The notes under the pieces were generated by a model, which made no database searches, was not told the DNA's origin, and worked only from the letters and a program-made list of their open reading frames with translations. A stretch of DNA of 64,000 bases from Parvibaculum sedimenti (GTDB lineage: Bacteria; Pseudomonadota; Alphaproteobacteria; Parvibaculales; Parvibaculaceae): positions 124,001-188,000 of the forward strand of contig NZ_WESC01000007.1 in assembly GCF_009184905.1 (NCBI RefSeq), given 5' to 3'. Positions 1-9,349 of the stretch are shown piece by piece; the stretch's first letter is position 1, and each line of letters begins with the position of its first letter. The position numbers and the translations under genes were made by a program.

Positions 1-304
1 CGAAGGCTGCGACATTGTAATGATGCTGCGCCTCCAGCTCGAACGCATGTCGGGTTCCTACGTGCCCTCGCAGCGCGAGTACTTCCACTATTTCGGCCTC
101 GACTACGAAAAGCTCGGCCATGCGAAGCCCGACGCGCTGGTCATGCATCCCGGCCCGATGAATCGCGGCGTCGAGATCGACAGCGCCGTTGCCGACGACA
201 TCAACCGCAGCGTTATCCGCGAGCAGGTCGAGATGGGCGTTGCGGTCCGCATGGCGGTTCTCGATGCGCTTGCCCGCAATCTGCCGAACGAGTTGCGCAT
301 ATGA
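1..304 (+). CDS. pyrB: Aspartate carbamoyltransferase catalytic subunit, C-terminal part
   Basis: The reading frame is open from the window edge (frame starting at base 2), so only the last ~100 residues of the protein are present. They contain the family signature [11 protein letters not shown], the aspartate-binding end of ATCase, which joins carbamoyl phosphate and aspartate in de novo pyrimidine synthesis. The stop overlaps the start of the next gene as ATGA, implying translational coupling with the dihydroorotase-like partner. This pyrB-pyrC-prime arrangement is typical of ATCases that assemble with a non-catalytic dihydroorotase homologue. The rest of the gene lies upstream of the window. 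Confidence 0.95.
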   Translation, partial: EGCDIVMMLRLQLERMSGSYVPSQREYFHYFGLDYEKLGHAKPDALVMHPGPMNRGVEIDSAVADDINRSVIREQVEMGVAVRMAVLDALARNLPNELRI

Positions 305-1599
305 GCCGCACAGCCTTCATCAATGCGCGACTGGTCGATCCGGCCTCCGGCCTCGACGTAAAGGGCAACCTGCTCGTCGCCGACGGCAAGATCGCCGATC
401 TCGGCCCCGACCTTTTCAGCGACGGCATTCCAGACGGTGCGGAGATCGTCGATTGCCGCGGGCACATTCTGTCTCCCGGTCTCATCGATTGCCGCGTCTT
501 CACCGGCGAACCCGGCGCAGAACATCGTGAAACACTGCGCACCGCGAGCCTTGCCGCCGCCGCTGGTGGCGTCACCACGCTCATCGTCATGCCGAACACG
601 CATCCCGTGATCGACGATGTCGCGCTTGTCGATTTCATCGAGCGCCGCGCCCGCGACACCGGCATCGTGCATATCCATCCGATGGCGGCGCTGACCAAGG
701 GCCTTGCCGGTGCCGAGATGACCGAGATCGGCCTCCTCAAGGAAGCCGGCGCCGTCGCCTTCACCGATGGCGACCGCGCCGTGGCCAACGCGCAGGTCAT
801 GCGCCGCGCCATGTCTTATGCGGGCCTTTTCGGTGCGCTCATCGTCCAGCATGCCGAAGTGCCCGAGCTTGCGACCGGCGTGATGAACGATAGCGAGCTT
901 GCCAGCCGTCTCGGCCTTTCCGGTATTCCGGCGATTGCCGAAACCATCATGATCGAGCGCGATCTGCGCCTTCTCGAAACGACCGGCGGTCGTTATCACG
1001 TCGCGCAGGTTTCCTGCGCGGCTTCCGTCGAGATCATCCGGCGCGCGCGCCATAACGGGCTCAACGTCACCTGCGGCGTCTCCGCCGCGCATCTCGCGCT
1101 CAACGAGAACGACATTCGCGGCTACCGCACCTTCTTCAAGGTCTCGCCACCGCTCCGTTCGGAGGAAGACCGCAAGGCGCTCGTTGCCGGTGTCGCCGAT
1201 GGCACCATCGACGTCATCGTCTCGGGCCACAATCCGCAGGACGCGGACGCGAAGCGCCATCCCTTCGCGGAGGCTTCCTTCGGAGCCATCGGTCTCGAAA
1301 CGCTCCTGCCCGCGAGCCTCGCCCTCGTTCATGATGGCGACGTGCCGCTCACCCGCCTTCTCGGTGCGCTGACCTTCGCGCCCGCAGACCTTCTCGGCCT
1401 CCAGACCGGTCGTCTGGCTGCCGGTCTTCCCGCCGATCTCGTCCTCATCGACATGGGGATGCCCTGGGTCGTAGAATCCGCCAGGCTGCGCTCGACATCC
1501 AAGAACACGCCTTTCGAGGATCGCCGCGTTCAGGGCCGCGCGCTGCGCACCATGGTCGGCGGACGCACGGTCTATATTCACGGGGACGGGGGACACTAA
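301..1599 (+). CDS. pyrX: Dihydroorotase-like protein, probably catalytically inactive (PyrX / PyrC')
   Basis: 432 residues, with the amidohydrolase fold of dihydroorotase over its whole length. The metal-binding residues expected of an active enzyme are absent. The DxHxH motif reads DCRVF (residues 63-67), the HxxHxS motif reads HVAQVS (233-238), and the catalytic TDHAPH segment reads SGHNPQ (308-313). In Pseudomonas and many alphaproteobacteria such a protein is a structural partner that holds ATCase in a dodecamer, while a separate pyrC encodes the active enzyme. The start overlaps the pyrB stop (ATGA), which supports complex formation. It is often annotated pyrC by similarity. The loss of ligands is seen directly; the scaffold role is inferred from the family. 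Confidence 0.88.
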   Translation: MSRTAFINARLVDPASGLDVKGNLLVADGKIADLGPDLFSDGIPDGAEIVDCRGHILSPGLIDCRVFTGEPGAEHRETLRTASLAAAAGGVTTLIVMPNTHPVIDDVALVDFIERRARDTGIVHIHPMAALTKGLAGAEMTEIGLLKEAGAVAFTDGDRAVANAQVMRRAMSYAGLFGALIVQHAEVPELATGVMNDSELASRLGLSGIPAIAETIMIERDLRLLETTGGRYHVAQVSCAASVEIIRRARHNGLNVTCGVSAAHLALNENDIRGYRTFFKVSPPLRSEEDRKALVAGVADGTIDVIVSGHNPQDADAKRHPFAEASFGAIGLETLLPASLALVHDGDVPLTRLLGALTFAPADLLGLQTGRLAAGLPADLVLIDMGMPWVVESARLRSTSKNTPFEDRRVQGRALRTMVGGRTVYIHGDGGH

Positions 1600-1601
1600 T
1601 C

Positions 1602-2228
1602 ATGATCGAGGCATTGAACACGGCAGCGCCCTGGGTTCTGGCGGCGCTGGCCGTCGGCTATCTTCTTGGATCAATCCCGTTCGGATTGATCTTCACACGA
1701 ATGGCTGGGCTCGGCGACATCCGCGATATCGGCTCCGGCAATATCGGCGCGACCAACGCGCTGCGCACCGGCAATAAGTGGGTCGCGGGCGCCACCTTTC
1801 TCTGCGATGCGGGCAAAGGCGCCGCCGCCGTGCTGCTGGCGCGTCAGTTCGCGCCGGAAGCCATCGCGCCAGCATTGTCGCTATTCGCGGGCGCAGGCGC
1901 CGTCGTCGGCCATCTCTTCCCCATCTGGCTGAAGTTCAAGGGGGGCAAGGGCTTCTCGACCTTCATCGGCATCAACCTCGCGCTCTACTGGCCTGTTGTC
2001 CTTCTCTTCGGCGCGACATGGCTGCTGATCGCCGTCATTTTCCGCTACTCGTCTCTCGCCACCCTCGTCGCGGTGGCGCTCACGCCCGCCTATCTTTTCC
2101 TCCTTGGGCAGAACTCCATCCTTCCCCTGAGCATTTTTCTGGCTATCCTGATCTTTGTCGCCCATCGCGGCAATATCGGTCGGTTGCTTTCGGGCACCGA
2201 GTCCCGCATCGGTTCCAAGAAGTCCTGA
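1602..2228 (+). CDS. plsY: Glycerol-3-phosphate acyltransferase PlsY
   Basis: 208 residues with about five hydrophobic membrane segments. PlsY transfers the acyl group from acyl phosphate to glycerol 3-phosphate, the first step of phospholipid synthesis, at the inner membrane. Signature motifs are visible: GSIPFG (23-28), GSGNIGATNALR (44-55) and KGGKGFST (113-120). The length is normal for the family. The gene starts 2 bases after the pyrX stop, so it is likely in the same transcript although functionally unrelated. dprA follows after 11 bases, an order frequently seen in alphaproteobacteria. Confidence 0.96.
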   Translation: MIEALNTAAPWVLAALAVGYLLGSIPFGLIFTRMAGLGDIRDIGSGNIGATNALRTGNKWVAGATFLCDAGKGAAAVLLARQFAPEAIAPALSLFAGAGAVVGHLFPIWLKFKGGKGFSTFIGINLALYWPVVLLFGATWLLIAVIFRYSSLATLVAVALTPAYLFLLGQNSILPLSIFLAILIFVAHRGNIGRLLSGTESRIGSKKS

Positions 2229-2239
2229 GGCTAGCCCGT

Positions 2240-3361
2240 ATGAGCGCTCCGCTCTCCGCGGCGGAACGTCTGGCGAGGCTGCGTCTTGCGCGTAGCGACA
2301 CCGTCGGCCCCGTCACATTCCGAGATCTGCTCCAGCATTTTCCAAATGCCGTCGAAGCACTTGACGCGCTGCCTTCGCTCGCCGCGCGTGGCGGGCGGAA
2401 ATCCGCGCCGCGTATTCCGAGCCGCGCCGAAGCCGAACGCGAAATCGCCGCGACCGAAAAGCTTGGCGCGCGCCTGATCGTTTTCGGCGAGTCCGATTTT
2501 CCGCGCCGCCTCGCCGCCGTGGACCCCGCCCCGCCCGTCATATCGGTCCTCGGCTCGCTCCATCTCGCCGAGCGCCCCGCCATCGCTCTCGTCGGTTCGC
2601 GCAATGCCTCGGCGGCAGGCGCGAAGCTCGCCAGCACCATCGCCCGCGATCTCGGCCAGCGCGGTTACACCACGGTCTCCGGCCTCGCGCGCGGCATTGA
2701 TGCCGCCGCGCACAAGGCATCGCTCGACACCGGCACGATCGGCGTCGTCGCAGGCGGCCTCGATGTGGTCTACCCGGAAGAAAACCGCGCGCTCCAACTC
2801 GAAATCGCGGAACGCGGCGCATTGATCAGCGAAATGCCGCCGGGCACGCGCCCCCAGGCTCGCCACTTCCCACGCCGCAACCGGCTCATCTCCGGGCTCT
2901 CGCTGGCGGTCGTCGTGGTCGAAGCCGCCATGCGTTCGGGCTCGCTCATCACGGCGCGCTTCGCACTTGAGCAAGGCCGCGATGTGTTCGCCGTGCCGGG
3001 ATCGCCGCTCGATCCACGGGCGCGCGGTTCCAACAGCCTCATCAAGGATGGCGCAGCGCTGGTGGAATCAGCCGACGACATCATAGCCGCGCTCGCTCAG
3101 GCGCCGATGCTCCCCTTCTCGGAACCCGCGCCAGATCGCTTCGACTCCGCAGGCGGAACTGCGCCAGAGCCCGACGCCGCGACGCGCAAGCGAGTCCTTT
3201 CCGCGCTCGGGCCGACGCCCACGCCTGTCGATGAAATCCTGCGAATGACGGGCGCGAGCGTGCCCGTCATTCGCATGGTGCTGCTGGAGCTCGACCTCGC
3301 TGGCCGCCTCCACCGCGATCCGGGAGACCGCGTCAGCCTATTGCCCGAAGGCGATATCTGA
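2240..3361 (+). CDS. dprA: DNA processing protein DprA (Smf)
   Basis: 373 residues. DprA loads RecA onto incoming single-stranded DNA during natural transformation, and it is conserved also in species not known to be competent. The Rossmann-like core is recognisable by GSRNAS (about residue 118), GLARGIDAAAH (about 150-160) and the FPRRNRLISGLS stretch. A proline-rich linker near 285-305 leads to a C-terminal winged-helix (DprA_WH/Z-DNA-like) domain up to residue 373. The start is the ATG 11 bases after the plsY stop; the frame stays open further upstream but there overlaps plsY. No other competence gene is in the window. Confidence 0.95.
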   Translation: MSAPLSAAERLARLRLARSDTVGPVTFRDLLQHFPNAVEALDALPSLAARGGRKSAPRIPSRAEAEREIAATEKLGARLIVFGESDFPRRLAAVDPAPPVISVLGSLHLAERPAIALVGSRNASAAGAKLASTIARDLGQRGYTTVSGLARGIDAAAHKASLDTGTIGVVAGGLDVVYPEENRALQLEIAERGALISEMPPGTRPQARHFPRRNRLISGLSLAVVVVEAAMRSGSLITARFALEQGRDVFAVPGSPLDPRARGSNSLIKDGAALVESADDIIAALAQAPMLPFSEPAPDRFDSAGGTAPEPDAATRKRVLSALGPTPTPVDEILRMTGASVPVIRMVLLELDLAGRLHRDPGDRVSLLPEGDI

Positions 3362-3364
3362 GCC

Positions 3365-3637
3365 TCAGGGCCGCGCCTTGCGCGATCCGTCAGCCGCCGA
3401 GCGGCCCATGGTAAGGAGCCGCGCTTCCTCCAGCGCCATGCCGATCAGATAGGCGAGAAACCGCTGCCGGCGCGAGGTTGCAAGCCGCCTCGCCCCGACG
3501 AGAAGGTCAAAGAGATAGGCCGCGACATCCTCTTCCTCCATCTCGCCGGACCGGGGGGCCGCTTCGACTGCCCCCGCCAATGCCGATGCTGGTTGGAAGC
3601 TCCGCTCCAGGCCGACGCCACTCGTCGCATTCCGCAT
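3365..3637 (-). CDS. Small conserved hypothetical protein
   Basis: 90 residues, convergent with dprA (3 bases between the two stops). The ATG is preceded by GGGGAG at 8 bases, a good ribosome binding site. The second half, starting about residue 38 (AAYLFDLLV), resembles small alphaproteobacterial proteins of unknown function that have a tyrosine/leucine-rich pair of helices and an LAYLIGMALEEA-like segment. There is no signal peptide or membrane segment. It may be a soluble helical protein of the type often found near topA/dprA in this class. The function is unknown and the family assignment is from memory of the pattern only. Confidence 0.6.
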   Translation of the reverse strand: MRNATSGVGLERSFQPASALAGAVEAAPRSGEMEEEDVAAYLFDLLVGARRLATSRRQRFLAYLIGMALEEARLLTMGRSAADGSRKARP

Positions 3638-3998
3638 CGCTCACACTCCCCTGCCTGGCCTTCAAGCCAGATAACCAACCCCATTGACATACGCCTTTTG
3701 GATTATATGCACGAGTATCCAAACAGAGAAATAGATATTTCTCATCGGCTCGTGTTTAGATCTTTTGTTATATAAAATGCCGTGACATCCGGGCGTTGTG
3801 TCATTTTCTGGCAGTTTTCTGCGGGATTTGACAGTACCTCGCCTTTTCACCATGTTCTGCCTGCGGCCGATGGAGCCGGCGGCGGCGTGACTCCACGCCT
3901 TCTCATTTCATCGGTGACCAGGCGATCTGGCCCGCCCACGGCAATGGGGGCGGCCCCCATCCCCTGCGCGGTCGCGGAATTGGAGACGAGTGCGCCCG
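3638..3998. promoter_or_regulatory. AT-rich divergent intergenic region upstream of topA, with an 18-bp palindrome
   Basis: This 361-base region separates the minus-strand small gene from topA and holds no credible gene. It is clearly AT-richer than its surroundings between about 3670 and 3785. It contains a perfect inverted repeat at 3726-3743 (GAGAAATA, two bases, TATTTCTC). A TTGACA lies at 3828-3833 with a weak -10 candidate CATGTT at 3851-3856 (17-base spacing), usable for topA. Another TTGACA is at 3684-3689. The promoter calls are by eye only. Confidence 0.45.
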
Positions 3999-6698
3999 AT
4001 GGACGTTGTTATTGTTGAGTCGCCGGCCAAGGCGAAAACCATCAACAAATATCTGGGCAAGGGCTTCAAGGTCCTGGCATCATACGGACATGTCCGCGAC
4101 CTGCCCTCGAAGGACGGGTCCGTCCTGCCCGACGACGATTTCGCCATGGCATGGGACGTTGACCCCAAGAGCCAGAAGCGCCTCAACGACATTGCCGCCG
4201 CCGTCAAAGGCGCGGACAAGCTCATCCTTGCAACCGACCCTGATCGCGAGGGCGAGGCGATTTCCTGGCATGTGCTGGAAGTCCTGAATAAGAAGAAGGT
4301 GCTTCAGGGCGTCGATGTCGAGCGCGTGGTCTTCAACGCCATCACCAAGAATTCCGTGCTGGAGGCGATGAAGCATCCGCGCGGGCTCGACAAGGAACTG
4401 ATCGACGCCTATCTCGCCCGCCGCGCCCTCGACTATCTCGTCGGCTTTACGCTTTCGCCCGTACTCTGGCGGAAGCTGCCGGGCGCGCGTTCGGCGGGCC
4501 GCGTGCAGTCTGTCGCGCTTCGCTTGATCTGCGACCGCGAACTCGAGATCGAGGCTTTCCGCGCGCAGGAATACTGGACCATCGAGACCGATTTTCAGAC
4601 CGGCTCGGGTTCGCCCTTCACCGCGCGCATTGTCAATCTCGACGGCAAGAAGCTCGAGAAGTTCGACATTCCGAACAAGGAAACCGCTGACGACATCGTG
4701 AAGCGCATCAGGTCGTCGCGCTTCACCGTGAAGTCGGTCGAAAGCAAGCCCGCCAAGCGCAATCCCTACCCCCCCTTCACCACCTCGACACTGCAGCAGG
4801 AGGCCTCGCGCAAGCTCGGCTTCTCCGCGAGCCGCACCATGCAGATCGCACAGCGCCTCTATGAAGGCGTGGAGATCGACGGCGAGACCGCCGGTCTCAT
4901 CACCTATATGCGAACCGACGGCGTACAGATCGCCGACGAAGCGATCGCCCAGGCCCGCACCGTCATCAATAATGAATTCGGTGAGGCCTATCTTCCGTCC
5001 ACGGCGCGCATCTACAAGACCAAGGCGAAGAACGCGCAGGAGGCCCACGAAGCCATCCGCCCGACCGATCTCTCGCGCCTGCCGAAACATGTTGCCCGCG
5101 CGCTCGACGAAGATCAGCGCCGCCTCTATGAACTCGTCTGGAACCGCACCATCGCGAGCCAGATGGAGAGCGTGCAACTCGAACGCACGACCATCGAGAT
5201 CGAGGCCGAGGAGCAGCAGATCGGCCTTCGCGCAACCGGCTCCGTCATCACGTTTGACGGCTTCCTGCGTCTCTATCAGGAAAGCCGCGACGAGGCGGAG
5301 GATGGCGAGGACGGCGGACGCCTGCCCAAGGTTTCGCGCGGCGACAAGCTCGGCCTCAAGGATGTGCGGCCCGACCAGCATTTCACCGAGCCGCCGCCCC
5401 GCTTCACCGAAGCCTCGCTCGTCAAGCGCATGGAAGAGCTCGGCATCGGCCGCCCTTCGACCTATGCCTCGACGCTGCAGACGCTGCGCGACCGCACCTA
5501 TGTCCATATGGACAAGGGCCGCTTCGTGCCGGACGACAAGGGCCGCCTCGTCACTGCCTTCCTTGAGAACTTCTTCAACCGCTACGTCGAATATGACTTC
5601 ACGGCGGATCTCGAAGAGAAGCTCGACAAGGTTTCCGCCGGCGAGATGAACTGGAAGGACGTGCTGCGCGACTTCTGGAAGGACTTCACCGCCGCCGTCG
5701 GCGAGGCGATGGAGCTTCGCATCACCGAAGTCCTCGACCGTCTGAATGACGTGCTCGGGCCGCACGTCTTCCCCGACAAGGGCGACGGCACCGATCCACG
5801 CAAATGCCCCTCCTGCGCCGATGGCCGCCTCTCGCTCAAGGTCGGCAAGTTCGGCGCCTTCGTCGGCTGCTCGAACTATCCCGAATGCCGCTTCACGCGC
5901 CAGCTCACCGTCGGCGCCGATGGCGAGGAAGGCGCGACGGGCGACCGCAATCTCGGCGTTGATCCCGAGAGCGGCAAGCCCGTACTCGTGAAGTCGGGTC
6001 GTTTCGGTCCCTATATCCAGCTCGGCGAAGCCGAAGAAGAAGGCGAGAAGCCGAAACGCGCGGGCATCCCGCGCGGCACCTCCGCAGCCAACATCACCTT
6101 CGAACGCGCCGTCGAGCTTCTCTCCCTTCCGCGCGAAGTGGGCATCCATCCCGAAACGGGGCTTCCGATCACCGCCGGGCTCGGCCGCTTCGGTCCTTTC
6201 ATTCTTCATGATGGCGTCTATGCCAATCTGAAGGAGCCGGAAGAAGTCTTCACCATCGGCATCAACCGCGCCGTGGATCTTCTCGCCGAGAAGGCCGCCA
6301 AGGCAAAAGAGCGCGCGGGCAAAGCGCTGCGCGACATGGGTGCCCATCCGCAAGACGGCAAGCCGATCCTCATCATGGAAGGCAAATACGGTCCTTACGT
6401 GAAGCATGGCCGCACCAACGCCACGCTTCCGAAGGAAGCCAACGTGCAGGCCATGACGATGGAAGAAATCGTGGCCCTGCTTGCCGAGAAATCCGGCAAG
6501 GGCGCGAAGAAGGCCCCTGCAAAAAAGGCCAAGGCCGAACCGGCAGAAAAGCCTGCGAAGAAAGCGGCGGCAAAGAAACCCGCCGCCAAAAAGCCGGCTG
6601 CCAAAAAGGCCGCACCGAAAAAGACAGCAGCCAAGAAACCTGCCGCGAAAAAGCCTGCCGCCAAGGCGAAGCCACGCGCCGCCAAGCAGGCCGACTGA
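3999..6698 (+). CDS. topA: DNA topoisomerase I
   Basis: 899 residues from ATG 3999. This type IA topoisomerase relaxes negative supercoils through a tyrosine-DNA intermediate. The Toprim domain starts at once (MDVVIVESPAKAKTINKYLG) and includes the DREGE acidic motif. The active-site tyrosine is in ITYMRTDG at residue 303. A four-cysteine zinc finger begins near residue 603 (CPSCADG, then CSNYPEC), followed by repeated C-terminal domains of the K-x-G-R/K-F/Y-G-P-Y/F type. The last ~75 residues are a lysine/alanine/proline tail, common in alphaproteobacterial TopA. A GTG at 3990 is an alternative start, with GGAG 4 bases upstream; ATG 3999 gives the canonical family N-terminus. Confidence 0.97.
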   Translation: MDVVIVESPAKAKTINKYLGKGFKVLASYGHVRDLPSKDGSVLPDDDFAMAWDVDPKSQKRLNDIAAAVKGADKLILATDPDREGEAISWHVLEVLNKKKVLQGVDVERVVFNAITKNSVLEAMKHPRGLDKELIDAYLARRALDYLVGFTLSPVLWRKLPGARSAGRVQSVALRLICDRELEIEAFRAQEYWTIETDFQTGSGSPFTARIVNLDGKKLEKFDIPNKETADDIVKRIRSSRFTVKSVESKPAKRNPYPPFTTSTLQQEASRKLGFSASRTMQIAQRLYEGVEIDGETAGLITYMRTDGVQIADEAIAQARTVINNEFGEAYLPSTARIYKTKAKNAQEAHEAIRPTDLSRLPKHVARALDEDQRRLYELVWNRTIASQMESVQLERTTIEIEAEEQQIGLRATGSVITFDGFLRLYQESRDEAEDGEDGGRLPKVSRGDKLGLKDVRPDQHFTEPPPRFTEASLVKRMEELGIGRPSTYASTLQTLRDRTYVHMDKGRFVPDDKGRLVTAFLENFFNRYVEYDFTADLEEKLDKVSAGEMNWKDVLRDFWKDFTAAVGEAMELRITEVLDRLNDVLGPHVFPDKGDGTDPRKCPSCADGRLSLKVGKFGAFVGCSNYPECRFTRQLTVGADGEEGATGDRNLGVDPESGKPVLVKSGRFGPYIQLGEAEEEGEKPKRAGIPRGTSAANITFERAVELLSLPREVGIHPETGLPITAGLGRFGPFILHDGVYANLKEPEEVFTIGINRAVDLLAEKAAKAKERAGKALRDMGAHPQDGKPILIMEGKYGPYVKHGRTNATLPKEANVQAMTMEEIVALLAEKSGKGAKKAPAKKAKAEPAEKPAKKAAAKKPAAKKPAAKKAAPKKTAAKKPAAKKPAAKAKPRAAKQAD

Positions 6699-6744
6699 CG
6701 TTCTATCGGCCGCTCTTTCTCCGGCCGGCCAAGCACTGGATAAT

Positions 6745-6823
6745 GTCCCGGCGCGCGTCGCCGGGACCCGTTCGGCGGCGCGGCGGATGGCGAGGAGAAT
6801 GGAGCCTGGGGACGAGCCCCGGG
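6745..6823. repeat. Two-hairpin intergenic element between topA and rnr
   Basis: Two stem-loops lie in the 153-base gap. The first is a perfect 9-bp stem, GTCCCGGCG (6745-6753), loop CGCGT, CGCCGGGAC (6759-6767). The second is CCTGGGG (6805-6811), loop ACGAG, CCCCGGG (6817-6823), with one T-G pair. There is no following T-run, so it is not a standard terminator. The GTCCCGG theme and paired hairpins look like a REP-type dispersed repeat, but no second copy of this exact element is visible in the window. Confidence 0.5.
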
Positions 6824-6851
6824 ACCACACAGCATTCCGGGCGAATTCCAC

Positions 6852-9257
6852 ATGACCGATAAGCCGAAGAAGCCCTCAAAGAAGCCCGCGCCGAAACCAG
6901 CGCTAAAAAAAGACGCGCCCAAAAAACGCGAGCGCTCGAATGGATTGCCCTCGCGAGAGCAAATCCTCGAATTCGTTTCTTCCGCCACCGGCAATATCGG
7001 CAAGCGCGAGATCGCCCGCGCCTTCAACGTCAAAGGCGCCGACCGCATTCCGCTGAAGCAGATGCTGAAGGCGATGGCCGAGGAAGGCGTCCTCGTGAAG
7101 AGCGAGAAGCGCAAGCTTCATCGCGCTGGCGAGCTGCCGTCCGTCGCCGCCATCGAGATCACCCACACCGATCCCGACGGCGAACTCGTCGCGCGCCCCG
7201 TCGACTGGAAGGGCACGGACGCTCCGCCCTCGATTGTCGTCACGCCCCAGACAAAAAAGCATCACGTCAAGGATCGCGAGGCCGAGCCACCGGCAGGCGT
7301 CGGCGACCGTGTACTTGCGCGCCTGACGCGCACGACCGAAGTCAACGAAATCTACGACTACGAAGCGCGTGTCGTGCGCCGCCTCGACAAGGGCGCGGAG
7401 CGTGTGCTCGGCCTTTTCCGCAGCGGGTCCGAGGGTGGACGGCTCGTCCCGGTCGACAAGCGCGAGCGCAACGAATACGAGATCGCGCGCGACGATACCG
7501 GCAACGCGAAGGATGGCGACCTCGTTCTCGCCGAAACCGTGCCGGGCAAGCGCTACGGGCTTCTCCGCGCCCGTGTGCGCGAGGTCTTCGGCCGCAGCGA
7601 CGATCCGAAGTCTATCAGCCTCATCGCCATTCACACGCATGGCATTCCCGACCGCTTCCCCGACAACGTCATCACGGAAGCCGAAGCCGCGAAGCCCGCG
7701 GGCCCGGAAGGCCGCACCGATCTGCGCGACATTCCGCTCGTCACCATCGACCCCGAAGATGCGCGCGATCATGACGACGCCGTCTGGGCAGCGCTCGACA
7801 CCGATCCGAAAAACGAAGGCGGCTATGTCGCCATCGTCGCCATCGCCGATGTCGCCGCCTATGTGCGCCCCGGCTCGCCCATGGACCGCGAAGCGAAGAA
7901 GCGCGGCAACTCGACCTATTTCCCCGACCGCGTCGTGCCGATGCTGCCGGAGCGCATCTCAAACGATCTCTGCTCGCTGCGTGAAAAGGAAGAACGTGCC
8001 TGTCTCGCCGTGCGCATGGTCTTCGACAGCGAAGGCAACAAGCGCAGTCATGAGTTTGTGCGCGGCATCATGCGCTCCGCCGCCCGCCTCACCTATCGCC
8101 AGATGCAGATGGCGATAGACGGAAGGCCCGACGACAAGACGGGCCCGATCCTCGAAACAGTGCTGCGCCCGCTCTGGGACGCCTACAAGACGATTTCGCT
8201 CGCGCGCGAGAAGCGCGGACCGCTCGACCTCGATCTGCCGGAATACAAGGCGAAGCTCGACGAGCGAGGTCGCGTCGCTGCGATCAACATCGCAGCCAAA
8301 TACGAGTCGATGAAGCTCATCGAGGAGTTCATGATCCTCGCCAATGTCTGCGCTGCCGAAACCGCCGAGCAAAAGCAGACGAAGCTCGTCTATCGCATTC
8401 ACGACGTGCCTTCCCGCGAGAAGCTCGTGGCGCTTTCAGAGTTCCTGCAAACGCTCAATCTGAGTTTTCCAAAGGGCCAGCTCGTCAAACCGGCGAACTT
8501 CAACCGCATCCTGGCCGAAGTGGACGGCACCGAATTCGACCAGATGGTTTCGACCGTCGTGCTTCGCTCGCAGTCGCAGGCGGTCTACTCGCCCGACAAT
8601 ATCGGCCACTTCGGTCTGAACCTCCGGCGCTATGCCCATTTCACATCGCCGATCCGCCGCTATGCGGACCTTATCGTCCATCGCGCGCTCGTCTCGGCGT
8701 TGCGCTTCGGCGGCGACGGACAAAGCGCAGAGGAATTGGGCGCGTTGGCGGAAATCGCCGAGCACATCTCCGGTACGGAGCGGCGCTCCATGCTTGCGGA
8801 GCGCGACTCGACGGATCGTTTCATCGCCGCCTTCCTCGCCGATCGCATCGGCGCGGAATTTCCCGGCCGCATTTCCGGCGTCACGCGCTTCGGCCTCTTC
8901 GTGAAGCTCGAAGAAACCGGCGCGGACGGCCTCATCCCCATCGGCAATCTTGGTACGGAATTCTTCCATCACGACGAATCAGGCCACGCGCTGATCGGCG
9001 AACGCTCCGGCCTGACCTATCGTCTGGGCGAGCAGGTCCGCGTTCGGCTCGCCGAAGCGGTTCCCGTCACCGGCGGATTGCGCTTCGACATCGTCGAAGG
9101 TGGTTCGGAGGGAAAACCCGCCGGACGTCAGGGCTTTAAGCGAAGCCAAGGCCGCCCCGGCGTAAAGGCGAAGGCCGGCGGCAAGCCCCGTGGCATGAAG
9201 CCGCGCGGAAAGCCGAAAGCGGCGCGAACCAGCAAGAACCGGTCCACAAAACATTGA
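6852..9257 (+). CDS. rnr: Ribonuclease R (3'-5' exoribonuclease)
   Basis: 801 residues. RNase R degrades structured RNA from the 3' end. A lysine/proline-rich N-terminal tail is followed by a winged-helix region (about 20-80), cold-shock-like RNA-binding domains, and the RNB catalytic domain with the clustered acidic residues DPEDARDHDDAV (about 300-311). The characteristic HFTSPIRRYADL segment and an S1 domain (starting near the sequence ISGVTRFGLFV) follow, then a basic Gly/Lys/Arg-rich tail. The tail and length match alphaproteobacterial RNase R. It follows topA in the same direction with a structured 153-base gap and precedes a DUF983 gene, a conserved neighbourhood in the class. Confidence 0.96.
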   Translation: MTDKPKKPSKKPAPKPALKKDAPKKRERSNGLPSREQILEFVSSATGNIGKREIARAFNVKGADRIPLKQMLKAMAEEGVLVKSEKRKLHRAGELPSVAAIEITHTDPDGELVARPVDWKGTDAPPSIVVTPQTKKHHVKDREAEPPAGVGDRVLARLTRTTEVNEIYDYEARVVRRLDKGAERVLGLFRSGSEGGRLVPVDKRERNEYEIARDDTGNAKDGDLVLAETVPGKRYGLLRARVREVFGRSDDPKSISLIAIHTHGIPDRFPDNVITEAEAAKPAGPEGRTDLRDIPLVTIDPEDARDHDDAVWAALDTDPKNEGGYVAIVAIADVAAYVRPGSPMDREAKKRGNSTYFPDRVVPMLPERISNDLCSLREKEERACLAVRMVFDSEGNKRSHEFVRGIMRSAARLTYRQMQMAIDGRPDDKTGPILETVLRPLWDAYKTISLAREKRGPLDLDLPEYKAKLDERGRVAAINIAAKYESMKLIEEFMILANVCAAETAEQKQTKLVYRIHDVPSREKLVALSEFLQTLNLSFPKGQLVKPANFNRILAEVDGTEFDQMVSTVVLRSQSQAVYSPDNIGHFGLNLRRYAHFTSPIRRYADLIVHRALVSALRFGGDGQSAEELGALAEIAEHISGTERRSMLAERDSTDRFIAAFLADRIGAEFPGRISGVTRFGLFVKLEETGADGLIPIGNLGTEFFHHDESGHALIGERSGLTYRLGEQVRVRLAEAVPVTGGLRFDIVEGGSEGKPAGRQGFKRSQGRPGVKAKAGGKPRGMKPRGKPKAARTSKNRSTKH

Positions 9258-9285
9258 TCGGGATCAACACGCGTCAACCTGACGC
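9254..9285. terminator. Paired short palindromes at the rnr stop codon (possible weak terminator)
   Basis: TTGATC-GG-GATCAA (9254-9267) overlaps the rnr stop codon. It is followed by GCGTCA-ACC-TGACGC (9271-9285). Both arms are perfect 6-bp palindromes, but only a pyrimidine-rich, not T-rich, stretch follows. They could cap the rnr message or act as a binding site upstream of the DUF983 gene at 9350. Confidence 0.3.
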
Positions 9286-9349
9286 ATTCAATCTTCTCTG
9301 GAATGCGACAAATCTGCGGTAGCACTTTTGCCACATACCCAGGGTCAGA

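Noticed and set aside
103-1596. Long open frame antisense to the dihydroorotase-like gene
   Set aside because: GC-rich third positions keep the opposite strand open; the translation is low-complexity and the plus-strand protein is clearly conserved.
4080-6851. A 923-codon open frame antisense to topA
   Set aside because: Same GC-bias effect; no family pattern, and topA is unmistakable on the other strand.
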